Positions 54,768-64,000 of a DNA stretch of 64,000 nucleotides are shown here, one piece after another (the first letter of the stretch is position 1; each line of letters starts with the position of its first letter). A model generated the notes under the pieces. The model was given only the letters and a program-made list of their open reading frames with translations. It searched no databases and was not told the DNA's origin. The position numbers were made by a program, and so were the translations under genes. Source of the DNA: a marine actinobacterium MedAcidi-G3 (GTDB taxonomy: Bacteria; Actinomycetota; Acidimicrobiia; Acidimicrobiales; Poriferisodalaceae); assembly GCA_000817105.1 (NCBI GenBank), contig JUEP01000009.1:1-64000 (forward strand), in the 5' to 3' direction.

Positions 54768-57700
54768 GTGACCTTCGAATCTAAGCTCGTTCCTCCAGTA
54801 GTGATAGTGCTGGTTGTTGAGCACTCAGACACATGCCGAGACGAAGTGCTAGAAGGCATAGCGGGACAAGACTACGAGAACCTCCAAGTCGTTGTTCTTC
54901 ATAGGGGCCAGAGTTCGATAGAGCAGCAAGTCAAGTCTGTTCTTCCAGGCGCTCTAGTTAAAGAAGTCTCGGCTTCCAACAACTTTGGGGAGGCAGCAAA
55001 CCAGATCGAAAAGCTGACCCACGGTGCATCCTTCTACCTTTTTCTCGATGACGGCACTGCACTAGCCAGTGACTCGCTGTCAGTTCTGGTCGACGAAGCG
55101 TTGGAATCTAATGCAGGAATATTGGGTCCTAAGGTTCTTGATTGGGACGATCCGTCGCGCATCACTTCGATGGGCTTGCTTGTGGATGCTTTCGGAGTCG
55201 AAACAGCTTTTGTTGAAGCGGGCGAGTTGGATCAGCAGCAACACGACCGGGTGCGAGAAGCGTTCACTGTTACAGGTGAAGCGGTGCTGGTGCGTAGCGA
55301 CTTGTTTAAAACATTAGGAGGCTTTGATCCTAAAATCCTCGGTGGCGAACAGTATCTCGATCTATGTTGGAGGGCGCAAATAGCGGGGGGCCGAATTCTG
55401 GTTGTGCCCCGCGCCACGGTTCGTAATCGGAAAGAATTTTCACCTGAGACGGCATCAAGAGCTCGCCGCCATTCGATGCGCAACCGCCAGCATGTAATTG
55501 CAAAATGTTATGGGTGGGTGCATTTGGTTCCAGTCATGGTTGCCGCCCTTTTGCTCTCTCTATTCGAGGTCGCTTACAGCTTGGTGACGTTGAGATTCGG
55601 TCACAGTCGTGATGTGTTAGCTGCATGGGGATGGAATCTGTTGCAGACCCGTCAAGTCGTGCGCTCTCGGCGCCAGATATCTCGGTTACGAAAAATTCGT
55701 GATCGAGATATCCGACGACGCCAAGCAACTGGCTCAACACGACTTCGGAATTTTTTGCAAGGTCAGATCGGTGGCGACGTAGCGCTTCAATCGCTACGCA
55801 GTCGCGCAGTAGGCCAAGTAAGCACAAGTTTTTCTGCTGGACCGCGTCGAGCAGCATCGTTGACCTGGGTTGCAATTGCAGCCGTGCTGATTTTTGGCAG
55901 TCGGCATCTGTTAACTCAAGGTGTTCCGGTTTATGGTCAATTCTCTAGTTTCCCTGACACCGCCTCATTACTCTCGAGCTATTGGAGCGGGTGGCGAGAA
56001 GTTGGTGTTGGAGTTTCGGGGATTGGTCCAGCTGCTTTGGGGCTGTTGGGCGCCCTTAGCTGGCTCAGCCTAGGAGCAATGGATTTCGTTAGACAGATCC
56101 TCATCTTGAGTCTCGTTCCCATTGGACTATTAGGTATGTGGCGCCTGCTCAAGCCAGTTGATTCTGTTTGGGGACGAATCGTCGGAACCTCTTTATATGC
56201 GACTCTGCCTATCTCGTACGAGGCTCTCTTCGACGGACAATGGGGAACGCTGCTTCTAGTAGCAACAGTACCTTTCGCTATGCGGCGAGTCGCCGAAGCG
56301 TTTGGGGTTGAAGACTACGGCCGTCAGAGTTCAGGAATACTGCGCCAGTTAGCATCTCTTGGTCTTTTACTAGGTGTTGTAGCTGCGTTCGAACCGCTTC
56401 TTCTCCTTTTGGTTCTCGTCGGGTCCGTAGTGGTCTTAGTCGTGAGTATCGGAAAGATATCAATTAGGGCGATTGGTAGAGGGCTTGTCGTTGTTTGCTT
56501 AGCGGTAGCCGTAGCATCGCTGATGCATCTTCCATGGGTTTCGGTGCTTGGCGATTCAGAAGCGGTGTTGAGGTATTTGCTGGTTCGCTCACCGTCGCAG
56601 AGCTCGGTCGAGCTAAGCGATATCTTGCGATTTTTGCCCACCAGCTATGGCAATAGTTGGATGATGTGGTGTCCGCTGTTCGTAGCGCTTCTGCCGCTGC
56701 TGCTGGGGCGAGGCAAGAGGTTTCGTTTGGCCATGATGGCGGGCCTTCTTGCGGTTATTGGTTATGCGTTGGCTTGGGTGTCACATAGAGGATGGCTTAC
56801 AGATTTATTTCGCACAGAAGTGTCTATCGGTGAGGGGGCACTTGTTTTGGCTGGAGTTGGTTTGTGTTGGTGCGCCGGGATGGGCCCATCGGCTTTCAGT
56901 AATGACAGTGACCTCGCCCCGCTGTTTGTGAGGAGGGTTGTTCTTGTAGTTGCAGCCACATCGCTGATGCTTAGCAGCCTGACGCTCTTGGTTGGAAGTG
57001 CCGATGGGAGGTGGAGGACGCCTACTAACGATTTGACCGTGTCGTTGTCTTTGTTAGACGATCGTGACATTGGACCGTCTTATCGGGTCCTGTGGCTCGG
57101 AGATCAAGCAGTTTTGCCATTGAAGGGCTGGGCGGTAGGTGATGAGGGTTTGCATGTAGGGACTTCGGTGAGAGGTCACCCCGATATTCGACATCAGTGG
57201 GTCGGCGCAGAGAATGAGGGGCAGAGGCAACTCTTGAATGCTGTGGAGATTGGACTATCTGGCAATACAACACGTATGGGTCGCTTGCTAGCTCCATTTG
57301 GAATCCGATATGTAGCCCTAGTGGAACGATCGACGCCCTCTTTCTCGGCTGGTCTCGATAGGCCAATTGGGCGGGGCGCTCGTCAAGCCATCGATTCTCA
57401 GCTTGATCTTCGTCCGCTAGCTACCGATCCCTCGGTCACGGTCCTTATCAACGAGTCATGGCTATCGAGTAGGTCCCAGTTTGGGAGTCCGGTGCGGGTC
57501 GCAGGTCTCGATGAACCGGGTGAATTAGTTGTCACGGATCTCAGTTTCGGCATACCAGTCTTAAGTGATCGACGATCGTCCACTGAACAGCATGGCTTTG
57601 TCGATGCCGGGGAGGTGCTAGTAGCAGATACATACGACCCTCACTGGAGGCTTTTAGTGGGAGACGAAGCGGTACTTCCCGATGTCTCTTTTGGTTGGGC

Positions 57701-57863
57701 GATGCGTTTTGAAAGCCCCTCCGATGGAGCAGCTGCGTTGTGGTACCGGCGACCTGATTCGATTGCCGATCGAGCAATAGTTCAGATCGTCCTGTGGATA
57801 GTCATTGCTCGATTAGCGGTTTCGGAACGGCGAAAAACTTCAACGCATGGAGTGCCGGCATGA
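54768..57863 (+). CDS. large GT2 glycosyltransferase fused to multi-pass membrane domain
   Basis: A 1031-residue GTG-start protein. Residues 1-230 are a GT2-type domain: VVIVLVVEHSDTCRDEVLEG, FLFLDDGTALASDS, LGPKVLDWDDPSRITSMG and GGFDPKILGGEQYLDLCWRAQIAG. Then come about a dozen spans from residue 250 on (for example LGLLGALSWLSLGAMDF and GLVVVCLAVAVASLM), and a last segment with an extracytoplasmic domain and a final span. In actinobacteria this gene commonly lies beside DUF5719 and DUF3499, as here. It is probably an envelope polymer glycosyltransferase acting at the membrane. Confidence 0.8.
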   Translation: MTFESKLVPPVVIVLVVEHSDTCRDEVLEGIAGQDYENLQVVVLHRGQSSIEQQVKSVLPGALVKEVSASNNFGEAANQIEKLTHGASFYLFLDDGTALASDSLSVLVDEALESNAGILGPKVLDWDDPSRITSMGLLVDAFGVETAFVEAGELDQQQHDRVREAFTVTGEAVLVRSDLFKTLGGFDPKILGGEQYLDLCWRAQIAGGRILVVPRATVRNRKEFSPETASRARRHSMRNRQHVIAKCYGWVHLVPVMVAALLLSLFEVAYSLVTLRFGHSRDVLAAWGWNLLQTRQVVRSRRQISRLRKIRDRDIRRRQATGSTRLRNFLQGQIGGDVALQSLRSRAVGQVSTSFSAGPRRAASLTWVAIAAVLIFGSRHLLTQGVPVYGQFSSFPDTASLLSSYWSGWREVGVGVSGIGPAALGLLGALSWLSLGAMDFVRQILILSLVPIGLLGMWRLLKPVDSVWGRIVGTSLYATLPISYEALFDGQWGTLLLVATVPFAMRRVAEAFGVEDYGRQSSGILRQLASLGLLLGVVAAFEPLLLLLVLVGSVVVLVVSIGKISIRAIGRGLVVVCLAVAVASLMHLPWVSVLGDSEAVLRYLLVRSPSQSSVELSDILRFLPTSYGNSWMMWCPLFVALLPLLLGRGKRFRLAMMAGLLAVIGYALAWVSHRGWLTDLFRTEVSIGEGALVLAGVGLCWCAGMGPSAFSNDSDLAPLFVRRVVLVVAATSLMLSSLTLLVGSADGRWRTPTNDLTVSLSLLDDRDIGPSYRVLWLGDQAVLPLKGWAVGDEGLHVGTSVRGHPDIRHQWVGAENEGQRQLLNAVEIGLSGNTTRMGRLLAPFGIRYVALVERSTPSFSAGLDRPIGRGARQAIDSQLDLRPLATDPSVTVLINESWLSSRSQFGSPVRVAGLDEPGELVVTDLSFGIPVLSDRRSSTEQHGFVDAGEVLVADTYDPHWRLLVGDEAVLPDVSFGWAMRFESPSDGAAALWYRRPDSIADRAIVQIVLWIVIARLAVSERRKTSTHGVPA

Positions 57864-59377
57864 GCTTTTTGAAGGTATTAGTGCGGTTAGCGTTACCCGG
57901 CTTGATTGCCTTTGGATTCCTGATCGACGATCGAATTCAAGTAGTCAGTAATAATGGGGACGAGGCAACTGGACTAGAAACTGAAAACGCAGTACCTGGA
58001 AGTGATTCTTTAACCTCTACCTGGTATTGCCCAACGGCTCATAGTCGCGAACTGGACACAGGGGGAGTAGACGTCCGAACTGAGCTGATAGTGAGTAACA
58101 CCGCCGCTGAGCCCACGAGAGTAACGATTTATCTGGTTAGCCCGACAAGCGCCCGCCGGCTAGTTCACCTTCAAGTCCCTGGCCTCTCTAGCCGCTCATT
58201 AGAGATAAGCGACCACACTTCAGATGAGCTGGTATCAGCTCTAGTGGAGGCACCGATTTCTGGAGTCGCTGCGAGTCGCCGTATTCACTCAGTATTTGGT
58301 TCTGATGTTGCATCTTGTTCATCAGTTGTGGCTAAAAGTTGGTATGTGACTTCGGGAGACACTCAGGCTGATGCAATGAGCCAGCTAGTCGTATACAACC
58401 CTCTACCTATAGACGCGGTCATCGATCTCAGTTTTGCTAGTGAAGCTGAGGTCGGTTCGTATGCACCGTCGGAACTGGTCGGCCTTGTGGTTCCGGCGGC
58501 GAATACAATTTTGGTCGATATCGGCGCGCACGTGCGACGGCGCGATGTGGTGAGCACAGCCGTTAAAGCGCGTTTAGGGAGCGTCGTCGTTGACCACATT
58601 CAGACGTTTAATGGCTCTTCAGGTCGAGTCGGTTTTTCCACGAAGCTTGCTACCGCTAGCACCTCTGAATCGTGGTATCACCCAGTGGCCCTCTTAGGGG
58701 AAAATAAGCGTGTATCGATTATGATTTTCAACCCGACAGATTTAGTCGCAGACGTCGAGGTCATAGTTGTCAGTGACGAGGGAAAAGGCGAGTCAGTAGT
58801 TACCAGCGTTGGCTCTTATGACGTAACCGAAGTCCAAGTGTTACCTAAAGAAGAAGAAAAACTTGTTGCCAACCGATTGTTTACGTCGCTTGAATCTTTT
58901 GGAATTATCGTCGAAACATCCGACGGGGTTCCCATCGTGTCTGGTATCGAGCTTACGTCCGGTCCAAAGGGTTCTCCTGGAAAGGAAAGCCCAGAGCAAG
59001 AACTCCTTCCAATAAGCGAAGGGGAAGAAGAACTGCGACTTCCAGTTGGTCGTAACAGCGGTCTTTCTCTTACTACGGGTGCACCTAGTGGATCACGAGA
59101 TTGGCTTTTGGTTTTACCTGACGTTCCCGGCGAGGTGCTTGTAGCGATCGAGAACATAGGTTCATCGAAGGTGAGTGCATCGGTAATTCGGTACGGAAAA
59201 CGTCAACGATATGAAGTGAAACTAGCGTCCTTCGCCACTGAGCATCTCCGAATTGCCGGTGGAACCACAATAGAAGTCAACTCCGACTCGGAAGTTGTCG
59301 TTTCCGCTATCCATCAGGAACCGAAGGGCGCTGGTCTAAGTTCCATTTCTGGTATTAAATTCGCTGGAGGTAGCTAA
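57860..59377 (+). CDS. DUF5719 family secreted protein
   Basis: The ATG at 57860 overlaps the TGA of the GT2 gene (ATGA) and gives MSFLKVLVRLALPGLIAFGFL, a signal anchor. The body of about 500 residues is beta-rich, with repeated Asn-Pro/Val segments such as SWYHPVALLGENKRVSIMIF and WYCPTAHSRELDTGGVDV, consistent with the DUF5719 domain of actinobacteria. The function is unknown; linkage with the membrane GT2 suggests an envelope role. The frame is open further upstream to 57794, but that part overlaps the GT2 gene. Confidence 0.8.
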   Translation: MSFLKVLVRLALPGLIAFGFLIDDRIQVVSNNGDEATGLETENAVPGSDSLTSTWYCPTAHSRELDTGGVDVRTELIVSNTAAEPTRVTIYLVSPTSARRLVHLQVPGLSSRSLEISDHTSDELVSALVEAPISGVAASRRIHSVFGSDVASCSSVVAKSWYVTSGDTQADAMSQLVVYNPLPIDAVIDLSFASEAEVGSYAPSELVGLVVPAANTILVDIGAHVRRRDVVSTAVKARLGSVVVDHIQTFNGSSGRVGFSTKLATASTSESWYHPVALLGENKRVSIMIFNPTDLVADVEVIVVSDEGKGESVVTSVGSYDVTEVQVLPKEEEKLVANRLFTSLESFGIIVETSDGVPIVSGIELTSGPKGSPGKESPEQELLPISEGEEELRLPVGRNSGLSLTTGAPSGSRDWLLVLPDVPGEVLVAIENIGSSKVSASVIRYGKRQRYEVKLASFATEHLRIAGGTTIEVNSDSEVVVSAIHQEPKGAGLSSISGIKFAGGS

Positions 59378-59799
59378 TGACTCGCTTTTTGATTGCTATC
59401 GCTATTGCTGGTTGCGTGTCGCTGGTAGCTGCTCTTTTTAAGCGCGGTAGTAAATCACACGTTGTTTCCGTAAAGCGCAACGCTCTTCCAACAAGGGTTC
59501 CTGCTGTGGAAGTCGGCCTCGATGCTGCCCCAGCCATCATTGTCTTTACCGAGGCGACTTGTGACAGCTGTCAGATGGCGGTGCGAATTGTCCGTGGCCC
59601 TGCAGGGGCCGGAATTCCCGTTGCTGATATTGAATACGGAGCGGACCCCGCGCTACACAAAAAGTTTGCTATCGATACGGTTCCCACGACTCTTGTCGTT
59701 GACAGCGAAGGAAATGTTTTGGCCGGATGGACAGGGCGAATTGATCTAGGTGAATTCACATCCGCATTAGCGGAACTTGTTCAATCCGATTCAGATTGA
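59377..59799 (+). CDS. membrane-anchored thioredoxin-like protein (CDSC)
   Basis: A 140-residue protein with an N-terminal span (FLIAIAIAGCVSLVAALF) followed by a thioredoxin-like fold: VFTEATCDSCQMAVRIV with a CxxC redox pair, and TVPTTLVVDSEGNVLAGW with the cis-Pro. It is likely anchored with the thioredoxin domain outside or facing the membrane. The ATG overlaps the TAA of the DUF5719 gene by one base. It ends converging with ftsH, overlapping by 19 bases. It has standard cysteines, unlike the UGA-containing relative at 3.6-4.2 kb. Confidence 0.82.
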   Translation: MTRFLIAIAIAGCVSLVAALFKRGSKSHVVSVKRNALPTRVPAVEVGLDAAPAIIVFTEATCDSCQMAVRIVRGPAGAGIPVADIEYGADPALHKKFAIDTVPTTLVVDSEGNVLAGWTGRIDLGEFTSALAELVQSDSD

Positions 59800-61691
59800 C
59801 CAACAGGTGGAGGTACAGCGCCTTTAGGTATCTCGGCGGATTGTTTTTGAGCTTCGGCGGGTTCAGGGATTAGTTGAGCAACTTCATTGCCGCTGATCGT
59901 TTCCCTATCGAGGAGTGCTGTAGCAATTCGGTCCAAAGCAGGTCGATGTTCTACTAGCGCTTGGCGGGCCCGATTTTCTTGAGTGCGTAAGATGCGCTCC
60001 ACCTCCTCGTCTATCACTCGAGCTGTCTCGTCGCTGTAGTCGCGGCCGCTCATTAGGCCATCACCTAAGAAAACTTGGTTATCGGAGCCCCATGCCATTG
60101 GCCCTACCCGACCGCTCATTCCCCATTCGGTAACCATTCGCCTCGCAAGTTCGGTTCCTTGCATTAAATCGTTAGCGGCTCCAGTGGAAGTAACTCCAAA
60201 GACCGTGTCTTCGGCCATGCGACCTCCAAATAGAACTGCAAGCCGGTCTTCTATGTAGTCCTGTGAATATGAGTGACGCTCCTCGGGTAGCTGCATCGTG
60301 ACGCCTAGGGCTTGGCCAGTTGGAAGAATTGTTACCTTGTGAACCGGGTCGGCGTTTGCAAAAAGTGTTGCGATGAGGGCGTGACCCCCTTCATGGTATG
60401 CGGTGACTTCTTTTTCTCTGTCGGTCATAGCCACTGATTCGCGGCGTTGTCCCATCAGAATCCGGTCTCGAGCCATTTCGAAATCGTCCTGGACTATTGC
60501 CTCGCGATCCATTCGCACTGCGTTGAGGGCAGCTTCGTTGACGAGATTCGCTAAATCGGCTCCGCTCATCCCAGGTGTTCCTTTAGCGACAGTGTCAAGG
60601 TCTATTTCTTCGGAGGCAGTTTTGTCTTTGATGTGAACGGCCAGAATCTCGCTGCGCTCCTCAAATTCGGGTAAGGGCACCACTACCTGGCGGTCGAATC
60701 GCCCTGGTCGAAGTAGGGCGGGGTCTAAAATATCGGGACGGTTGGTTGCTGCCATCATGACGATGCCTTCGGTGGCTTCGAAGCCGTCCATTTCGGCGAG
60801 CATCTGGTTCAGTGTCTGCTCTCGTTCATCGTGACCGCCGCCTAGCCCAGCTCCGCGCTTTCTGCCGATCGAGTCGATTTCATCTATGAAAATAATTGCC
60901 CGCCCTAATTTGCGAGCGGTTTGGAAAAGGTCACGAACTCGACTGGCTCCGACCCCGACGAACATTTCCATAAAATCTGAACCTGTCACCGAAAGAAATG
61001 GAACACCGGCCTCTCCAGCCACAGCTCGAGCAATGAGAGTTTTTCCAGTCCCGGGGGGACCAACTAGCAATACCCCTTTGGGGATTCTGGCGCCTACGGC
61101 GGCGAATCGCTCGGGTGCTTTAAGGAAATCTACGACCTCGGTTATTTCCTGTTTGACTCCCTTATAGCCAGCTATGTCGTCGAATCCAGTATCTGGTCGT
61201 TCAGTCGTGTAAGTGCGGGCTTTGCTCCGCCCTATTGACATGATCCCGCTCATCTGACCTTGAGCCCGACGTTGCATCCACCAGAAGAGCCCAATAATTA
61301 AAGCAAATGGCAGCAAAATTGGGAGGAAGCTAAGAAACGGGTTCGATTTTTCAGTTCGGAATTCGACATCGATATTTCGATCGCGAAGAAGCTGAAGGTC
61401 CGCTTCAGGTAGTTCGATTGGTCCTTTGCTGGTGTAGGTCGTCCCATCGATAGCTTCAGCTCTGATGGCGCCTGTCTGGTTTGTTACGACGATCGAGTCG
61501 ATTCTTCCATCGGTGACCTCGTCTACGAGACCGCTGTAATCAATAGCTGTGCCGCTTTCGCGGTTGAGAAGACTAGGGACAATTACCGAAGCCAGAACTA
61601 ATGCAATCAGCATCCAGATAGACCATCGGGGCCAGCCTTCTCGGCGTCCCTCGTTACCTTCGGATTCTGGTTCCTGTGTTTCGGACGCCAT
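59781..61691 (-). CDS. ftsH: ATP-dependent zinc metalloprotease FtsH
   Basis: This 636-residue protein has two membrane spans (near residues 25-45 and 120-140). The AAA domain has Walker [17 protein letters not shown], Walker [36 protein letters not shown], and the M41 zinc site in [11 protein letters not shown] with HEGGH in place of the more usual HEAGH. It degrades misfolded or short-lived membrane and cytosolic proteins. The C-terminus is Gln/Pro-rich. It is divergent from the DUF3499 gene across about 100 bases. Confidence 0.96.
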   Translation of the reverse strand: MASETQEPESEGNEGRREGWPRWSIWMLIALVLASVIVPSLLNRESGTAIDYSGLVDEVTDGRIDSIVVTNQTGAIRAEAIDGTTYTSKGPIELPEADLQLLRDRNIDVEFRTEKSNPFLSFLPILLPFALIIGLFWWMQRRAQGQMSGIMSIGRSKARTYTTERPDTGFDDIAGYKGVKQEITEVVDFLKAPERFAAVGARIPKGVLLVGPPGTGKTLIARAVAGEAGVPFLSVTGSDFMEMFVGVGASRVRDLFQTARKLGRAIIFIDEIDSIGRKRGAGLGGGHDEREQTLNQMLAEMDGFEATEGIVMMAATNRPDILDPALLRPGRFDRQVVVPLPEFEERSEILAVHIKDKTASEEIDLDTVAKGTPGMSGADLANLVNEAALNAVRMDREAIVQDDFEMARDRILMGQRRESVAMTDREKEVTAYHEGGHALIATLFANADPVHKVTILPTGQALGVTMQLPEERHSYSQDYIEDRLAVLFGGRMAEDTVFGVTSTGAANDLMQGTELARRMVTEWGMSGRVGPMAWGSDNQVFLGDGLMSGRDYSDETARVIDEEVERILRTQENRARQALVEHRPALDRIATALLDRETISGNEVAQLIPEPAEAQKQSAEIPKGAVPPPVGQSESD

Positions 61692-61789
61692 AGGTCCATG
61701 CTAGAGGCGTAACGGCGTCATTCATCCGACGAATAAAGGTGCCTTTAAGGTCCCCGATATTTTGGGGTTGGTTCTGTATCTTCAGCTAC

Positions 61790-62059
61790 GTGACAACTTC
61801 GCAACCCCGACTCTGTAGCCGCCCGCTCTGTGCCAATGACGCTGAAGTTCTGCTGTTATTCGACTACGAAACGCGTTTGGTGGAGCTTAAAGCCATAAAC
61901 AAGACCCGAGACTCAAACTTGATGGAGTTATGCGCGATCCATGCCGACAGATTTCGGCCGCCCCAAGGGTGGTCTTGTCAGGATGAACGCGAGCCGAAGC
62001 GAAACGCAGACCGGTTAGGTAGGCAATATGCCTTTAGAGACCAATTGAATAGCTTTTAG
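61790..62059 (+). CDS. DUF3499 family small zinc-type protein
   Basis: An 89-residue protein, starting at GTG 61790 (MTTSQPRLCSRPLCANDAEV), with the DUF3499 arrangement of conserved Cys: CSRPLC at the start and a later Cys in MELCAIHADRFRPPQGW, suitable for one zinc. The frame is open to 61739 upstream but that part (IFWGWFCIFSY) is not conserved with the family. DUF3499 is widespread in actinobacteria near manB/pmm and WhiB genes; its role is unknown. Confidence 0.8.
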   Translation: MTTSQPRLCSRPLCANDAEVLLLFDYETRLVELKAINKTRDSNLMELCAIHADRFRPPQGWSCQDEREPKRNADRLGRQYAFRDQLNSF

Positions 62060-62127
62060 GTCTTACTCAGGCTCTAATTTGACTCCTGATTCCTCTTGGG
62101 TATTAACGAGTGACAACATGGAGTTGA

Positions 62128-64000
62128 ATGGCCGCTGTCAAAGGAGATCCGACGCGCCGGTCCGCTCTGCTGCGGTCTGGCTTTTCGCGACTCAAGTACC
62201 AAATCCAAGATTGGACTTCGCTGCTTGTAGCGGTCACAGCATCGGCGATGGTGTTGTGGGGTCTCGGGCCGTCAGAGATTCTGATAGATAGCACTCCAAC
62301 AGGCGGCGATATGGGCGCTCATGTATGGGGCCCAGCTTTTTTGAGAGACGAGCTGCTCCCATCTTTCCAGTTACGGGGTTGGAGTCCCGATTGGTATGCA
62401 GGGTTTCCGGCTATGCACTTTTACATGGTGCTTCCCTACCTGTTCATAGTCTTCGTTGACTTATTTGCGCCATACGGTGTTGCGTTCAAGTTGGTCGCAG
62501 TATCAGGAGTGGTGCTTATGCCAATGGCTGCATGGCTGATGGGACGAATATCAAGATGGCGGGAGCCGCTCCCAGCGTTACTTGCCGTGGCTGCGCTGCT
62601 ATTTGTGTTTGATTTTAATTTCACGATCTATGGCGGCAACATTGCCTCTACGTTGGCTGGCGAATTCGCGTTTTCTATAGGGCTAGCTGTCTCGCTGGTT
62701 TACCTAGGGTTTACAAGCCGGGTGCTAGAAGCAGGAACTCACAAGGTGCGAGCGTCGATAGCGCTTGCACTTGTGGCCCTGTGTCACCCCATCACCTTGT
62801 TGTTTGCGGTAACAGCGACGGTGATCCAGGTAGTTAGTCGGTCGATTGGGCGGCTCCCTGAAAGAACTAGTTCCAGGACCGCTGCGATCCTGCTCCCAAT
62901 GACGGCAGTGTTTCCAATAGGAATTTATTGGCTCACTTCACAGCTCTTGTTGCCGTTGGTGATCTGCGCAGTTCTGACCCTCTTACTGCTCATAGCTGAA
63001 TTTAAAGGTGCCGTGCGACTGCTTGTAGTTGGTCTGGTTGGCGGCGCTCTCTCTGCCTTTTGGACAATCCCTTTTTTGGTTCGACGGCCATATCTGAATG
63101 ACATGGGCTGGGAAAAACTTGATGCCATAAGAGAGAATCTTTTCTTCCCTGATCGATTACCGGGTGATAGCGCCAAGATGACCATTATTTGGTTGATAGC
63201 TCTGGCGCTATTGGGGAGCGTTGCTGGTCTGCTTAGCTGGTACCGACCCGCCATCACCTTCGTCGGGTTTGCCGTCGCTGCTGGCTTAGCTTTCGCTGTT
63301 TGGCCTCAGCATCGTCTATGGAATGCTCGCTTGCTTCCATTTTGGTATTTGACTTTGTATTTCTTAGCTGCGGTCGGTGTGTGGTTTTTGTCCAGGGCTT
63401 TCCAGTCAACCGATTTAGGAAGTTCGGATAACCGATCTACTCGCATTCGTCACCTTTGGATTCCGGTGATAACACCGATTCTGGCTGGGCTAGCTGCCTG
63501 CATCTTCGTGTCCGTTTCTCTTGGCATCGCGCCAGGAGGAAGTTACGAAGAAAATGGAGAGTTTCGGTGGGGTCCGGTGACTATCTCCGCAAAAGATCGA
63601 AATTTTGTGTCTGGGTGGGCTGCTTGGAATTTCACCGGTTACGAATCTCGAGCAGAGTTCCCGACTTACGAGAGTCTTGTTCAGACCATGAAAGAACTCG
63701 GAAAAGATGTTGGGTGTGGACGTGCACTGTGGGAATACGACCGTGATGAACTTGGTTCATACGGGACACCGATGGCGCCGATGTTGCTCCCCTACTGGAC
63801 AGACGGATGTATCGGCTCGATGGAAGGTCTCTATTTTGAATCCTCAGCAACCGTTCCATTTCACTTTTTGATGCAATCGGAACTGTCGGCTAATCCGTCG
63901 CGCCCTATGAGGGGGCTTGACTATCGCGGTTTGGACCTAGAGTCCGGTATCCGACACATGCAACTATCGGGGGTTCGTTACTACTTAGCCTTCAGTTCAG
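62128..64000 (+). CDS. GT-C/YfhO-like polytopic membrane protein, 3' end outside the window
   Basis: The ATG at 62128 opens a frame with no stop to the end of the window, at least 624 residues. It begins with a basic N-terminus and then a first span (TSLLVAVTASAMVLWGLG), followed by TPTGGDMGAHVWGPAFLRDE, the conserved first extracytoplasmic loop with acidic residues in GT-C-like proteins, and WYAGFPAMHFYMVLPYLF. About ten spans follow, and then a soluble segment beginning APGGSYEENGEFRWG. It probably modifies a surface glycan outside the membrane. It resembles the YfhO-like gene at 10-13 kb in overall design. Confidence 0.75.
   Translation, partial: MAAVKGDPTRRSALLRSGFSRLKYQIQDWTSLLVAVTASAMVLWGLGPSEILIDSTPTGGDMGAHVWGPAFLRDELLPSFQLRGWSPDWYAGFPAMHFYMVLPYLFIVFVDLFAPYGVAFKLVAVSGVVLMPMAAWLMGRISRWREPLPALLAVAALLFVFDFNFTIYGGNIASTLAGEFAFSIGLAVSLVYLGFTSRVLEAGTHKVRASIALALVALCHPITLLFAVTATVIQVVSRSIGRLPERTSSRTAAILLPMTAVFPIGIYWLTSQLLLPLVICAVLTLLLLIAEFKGAVRLLVVGLVGGALSAFWTIPFLVRRPYLNDMGWEKLDAIRENLFFPDRLPGDSAKMTIIWLIALALLGSVAGLLSWYRPAITFVGFAVAAGLAFAVWPQHRLWNARLLPFWYLTLYFLAAVGVWFLSRAFQSTDLGSSDNRSTRIRHLWIPVITPILAGLAACIFVSVSLGIAPGGSYEENGEFRWGPVTISAKDRNFVSGWAAWNFTGYESRAEFPTYESLVQTMKELGKDVGCGRALWEYDRDELGSYGTPMAPMLLPYWTDGCIGSMEGLYFESSATVPFHFLMQSELSANPSRPMRGLDYRGLDLESGIRHMQLSGVRYYLAFSS

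Overview
The window looks like one contiguous, gene-dense piece of an actinobacterial chromosome, most likely from class Acidimicrobiia (probably a marine or aquatic lineage). Supporting this are coenzyme F420 genes (cofD, cofE), the actinobacterial DUF3499 and DUF5719 families, a TIGR03252-type HhH-GPD protein, an LpdA-type quinone reductase, many GTG starts, moderate GC, and secreted proteins with 'GYW..G.v.sFG.a.f.GS' repeats that I associate with Acidimicrobiia. The taxon is an inference from gene content. I found no rRNA, tRNA, CRISPR array, transposase or phage genes. No gene-free stretch exceeds about 210 bases, and many neighbours overlap by 4 bases (ATGA/GTGA).

Layout. 0-16.6 kb is mostly metabolic and housekeeping: an alpha/beta hydrolase, a MaoC hydratase, a HhH-GPD DNA repair protein, RNase HI fused to a YpsA-like SLOG domain, a short minus-strand operon headed by a probable selenoprotein, dihydrolipoamide dehydrogenase with a single-chain LipB-LipA lipoate enzyme, an enoyl-CoA hydratase, a GT2, a YfhO-like membrane protein, rmlA, and a biotin carboxylase/BCCP divergent from birA. 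16.6-24.3 kb is a polysaccharide block: rmlC, rmlB, an ABC-2 exporter pair and two large sugar-transfer proteins. 25-30.7 kb is housekeeping: cobalamin adenosyltransferase, leucyl aminopeptidase, sirtuin, rhodanese-MoeB and an LpdA-like flavoprotein. 30.7-50.9 kb is a second, larger envelope-glycan region: rmlD, a frameshifted GT2, an LCP ligase, UDP-glucose dehydrogenase, seven GT4 enzymes, an NDP-sugar pyrophosphorylase and GDP-mannose 4,6-dehydratase, with cofE-cofD embedded. 51-64 kb holds a subtilase and a SpoIID-like protein with shared repeats, a 1031-aa GT2/membrane protein, DUF5719, a thioredoxin-like protein, FtsH, DUF3499 and a partial membrane protein.

The genes fit together as supply, transfer, export and attachment of a rhamnose-containing surface glycan. 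RmlA, B, C and D are all present though scattered. Ugd and Gmd add other sugar nucleotides, the GT2/GT4 set assembles, the Wzm/Wzt-like ABC pair exports, and the LCP protein would attach the product to the wall. The order around cofD, cofE, the pyrophosphorylase, rmlD and LCP echoes the mycobacterial fbiA-fbiB-manB-wbbL-rmlD-cpsA locus as I recall it.

The most notable discovery is at 3.6-4.2 kb. A DsbE/MPT53-like secreted thioredoxin appears to end at a UGA exactly where the first active-site cysteine should be, but the same frame continues through the rest of a well-formed thioredoxin fold to a TAA. The UGA is followed by a strong hairpin with a GGUC apical loop, as expected for a bacterial SECIS element. 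Other highlights are the LipB-LipA and RNase HI-SLOG fusions, a 26-nt deletion between perfect coding repeats that breaks the subtilase gene, and a disrupted GT2.
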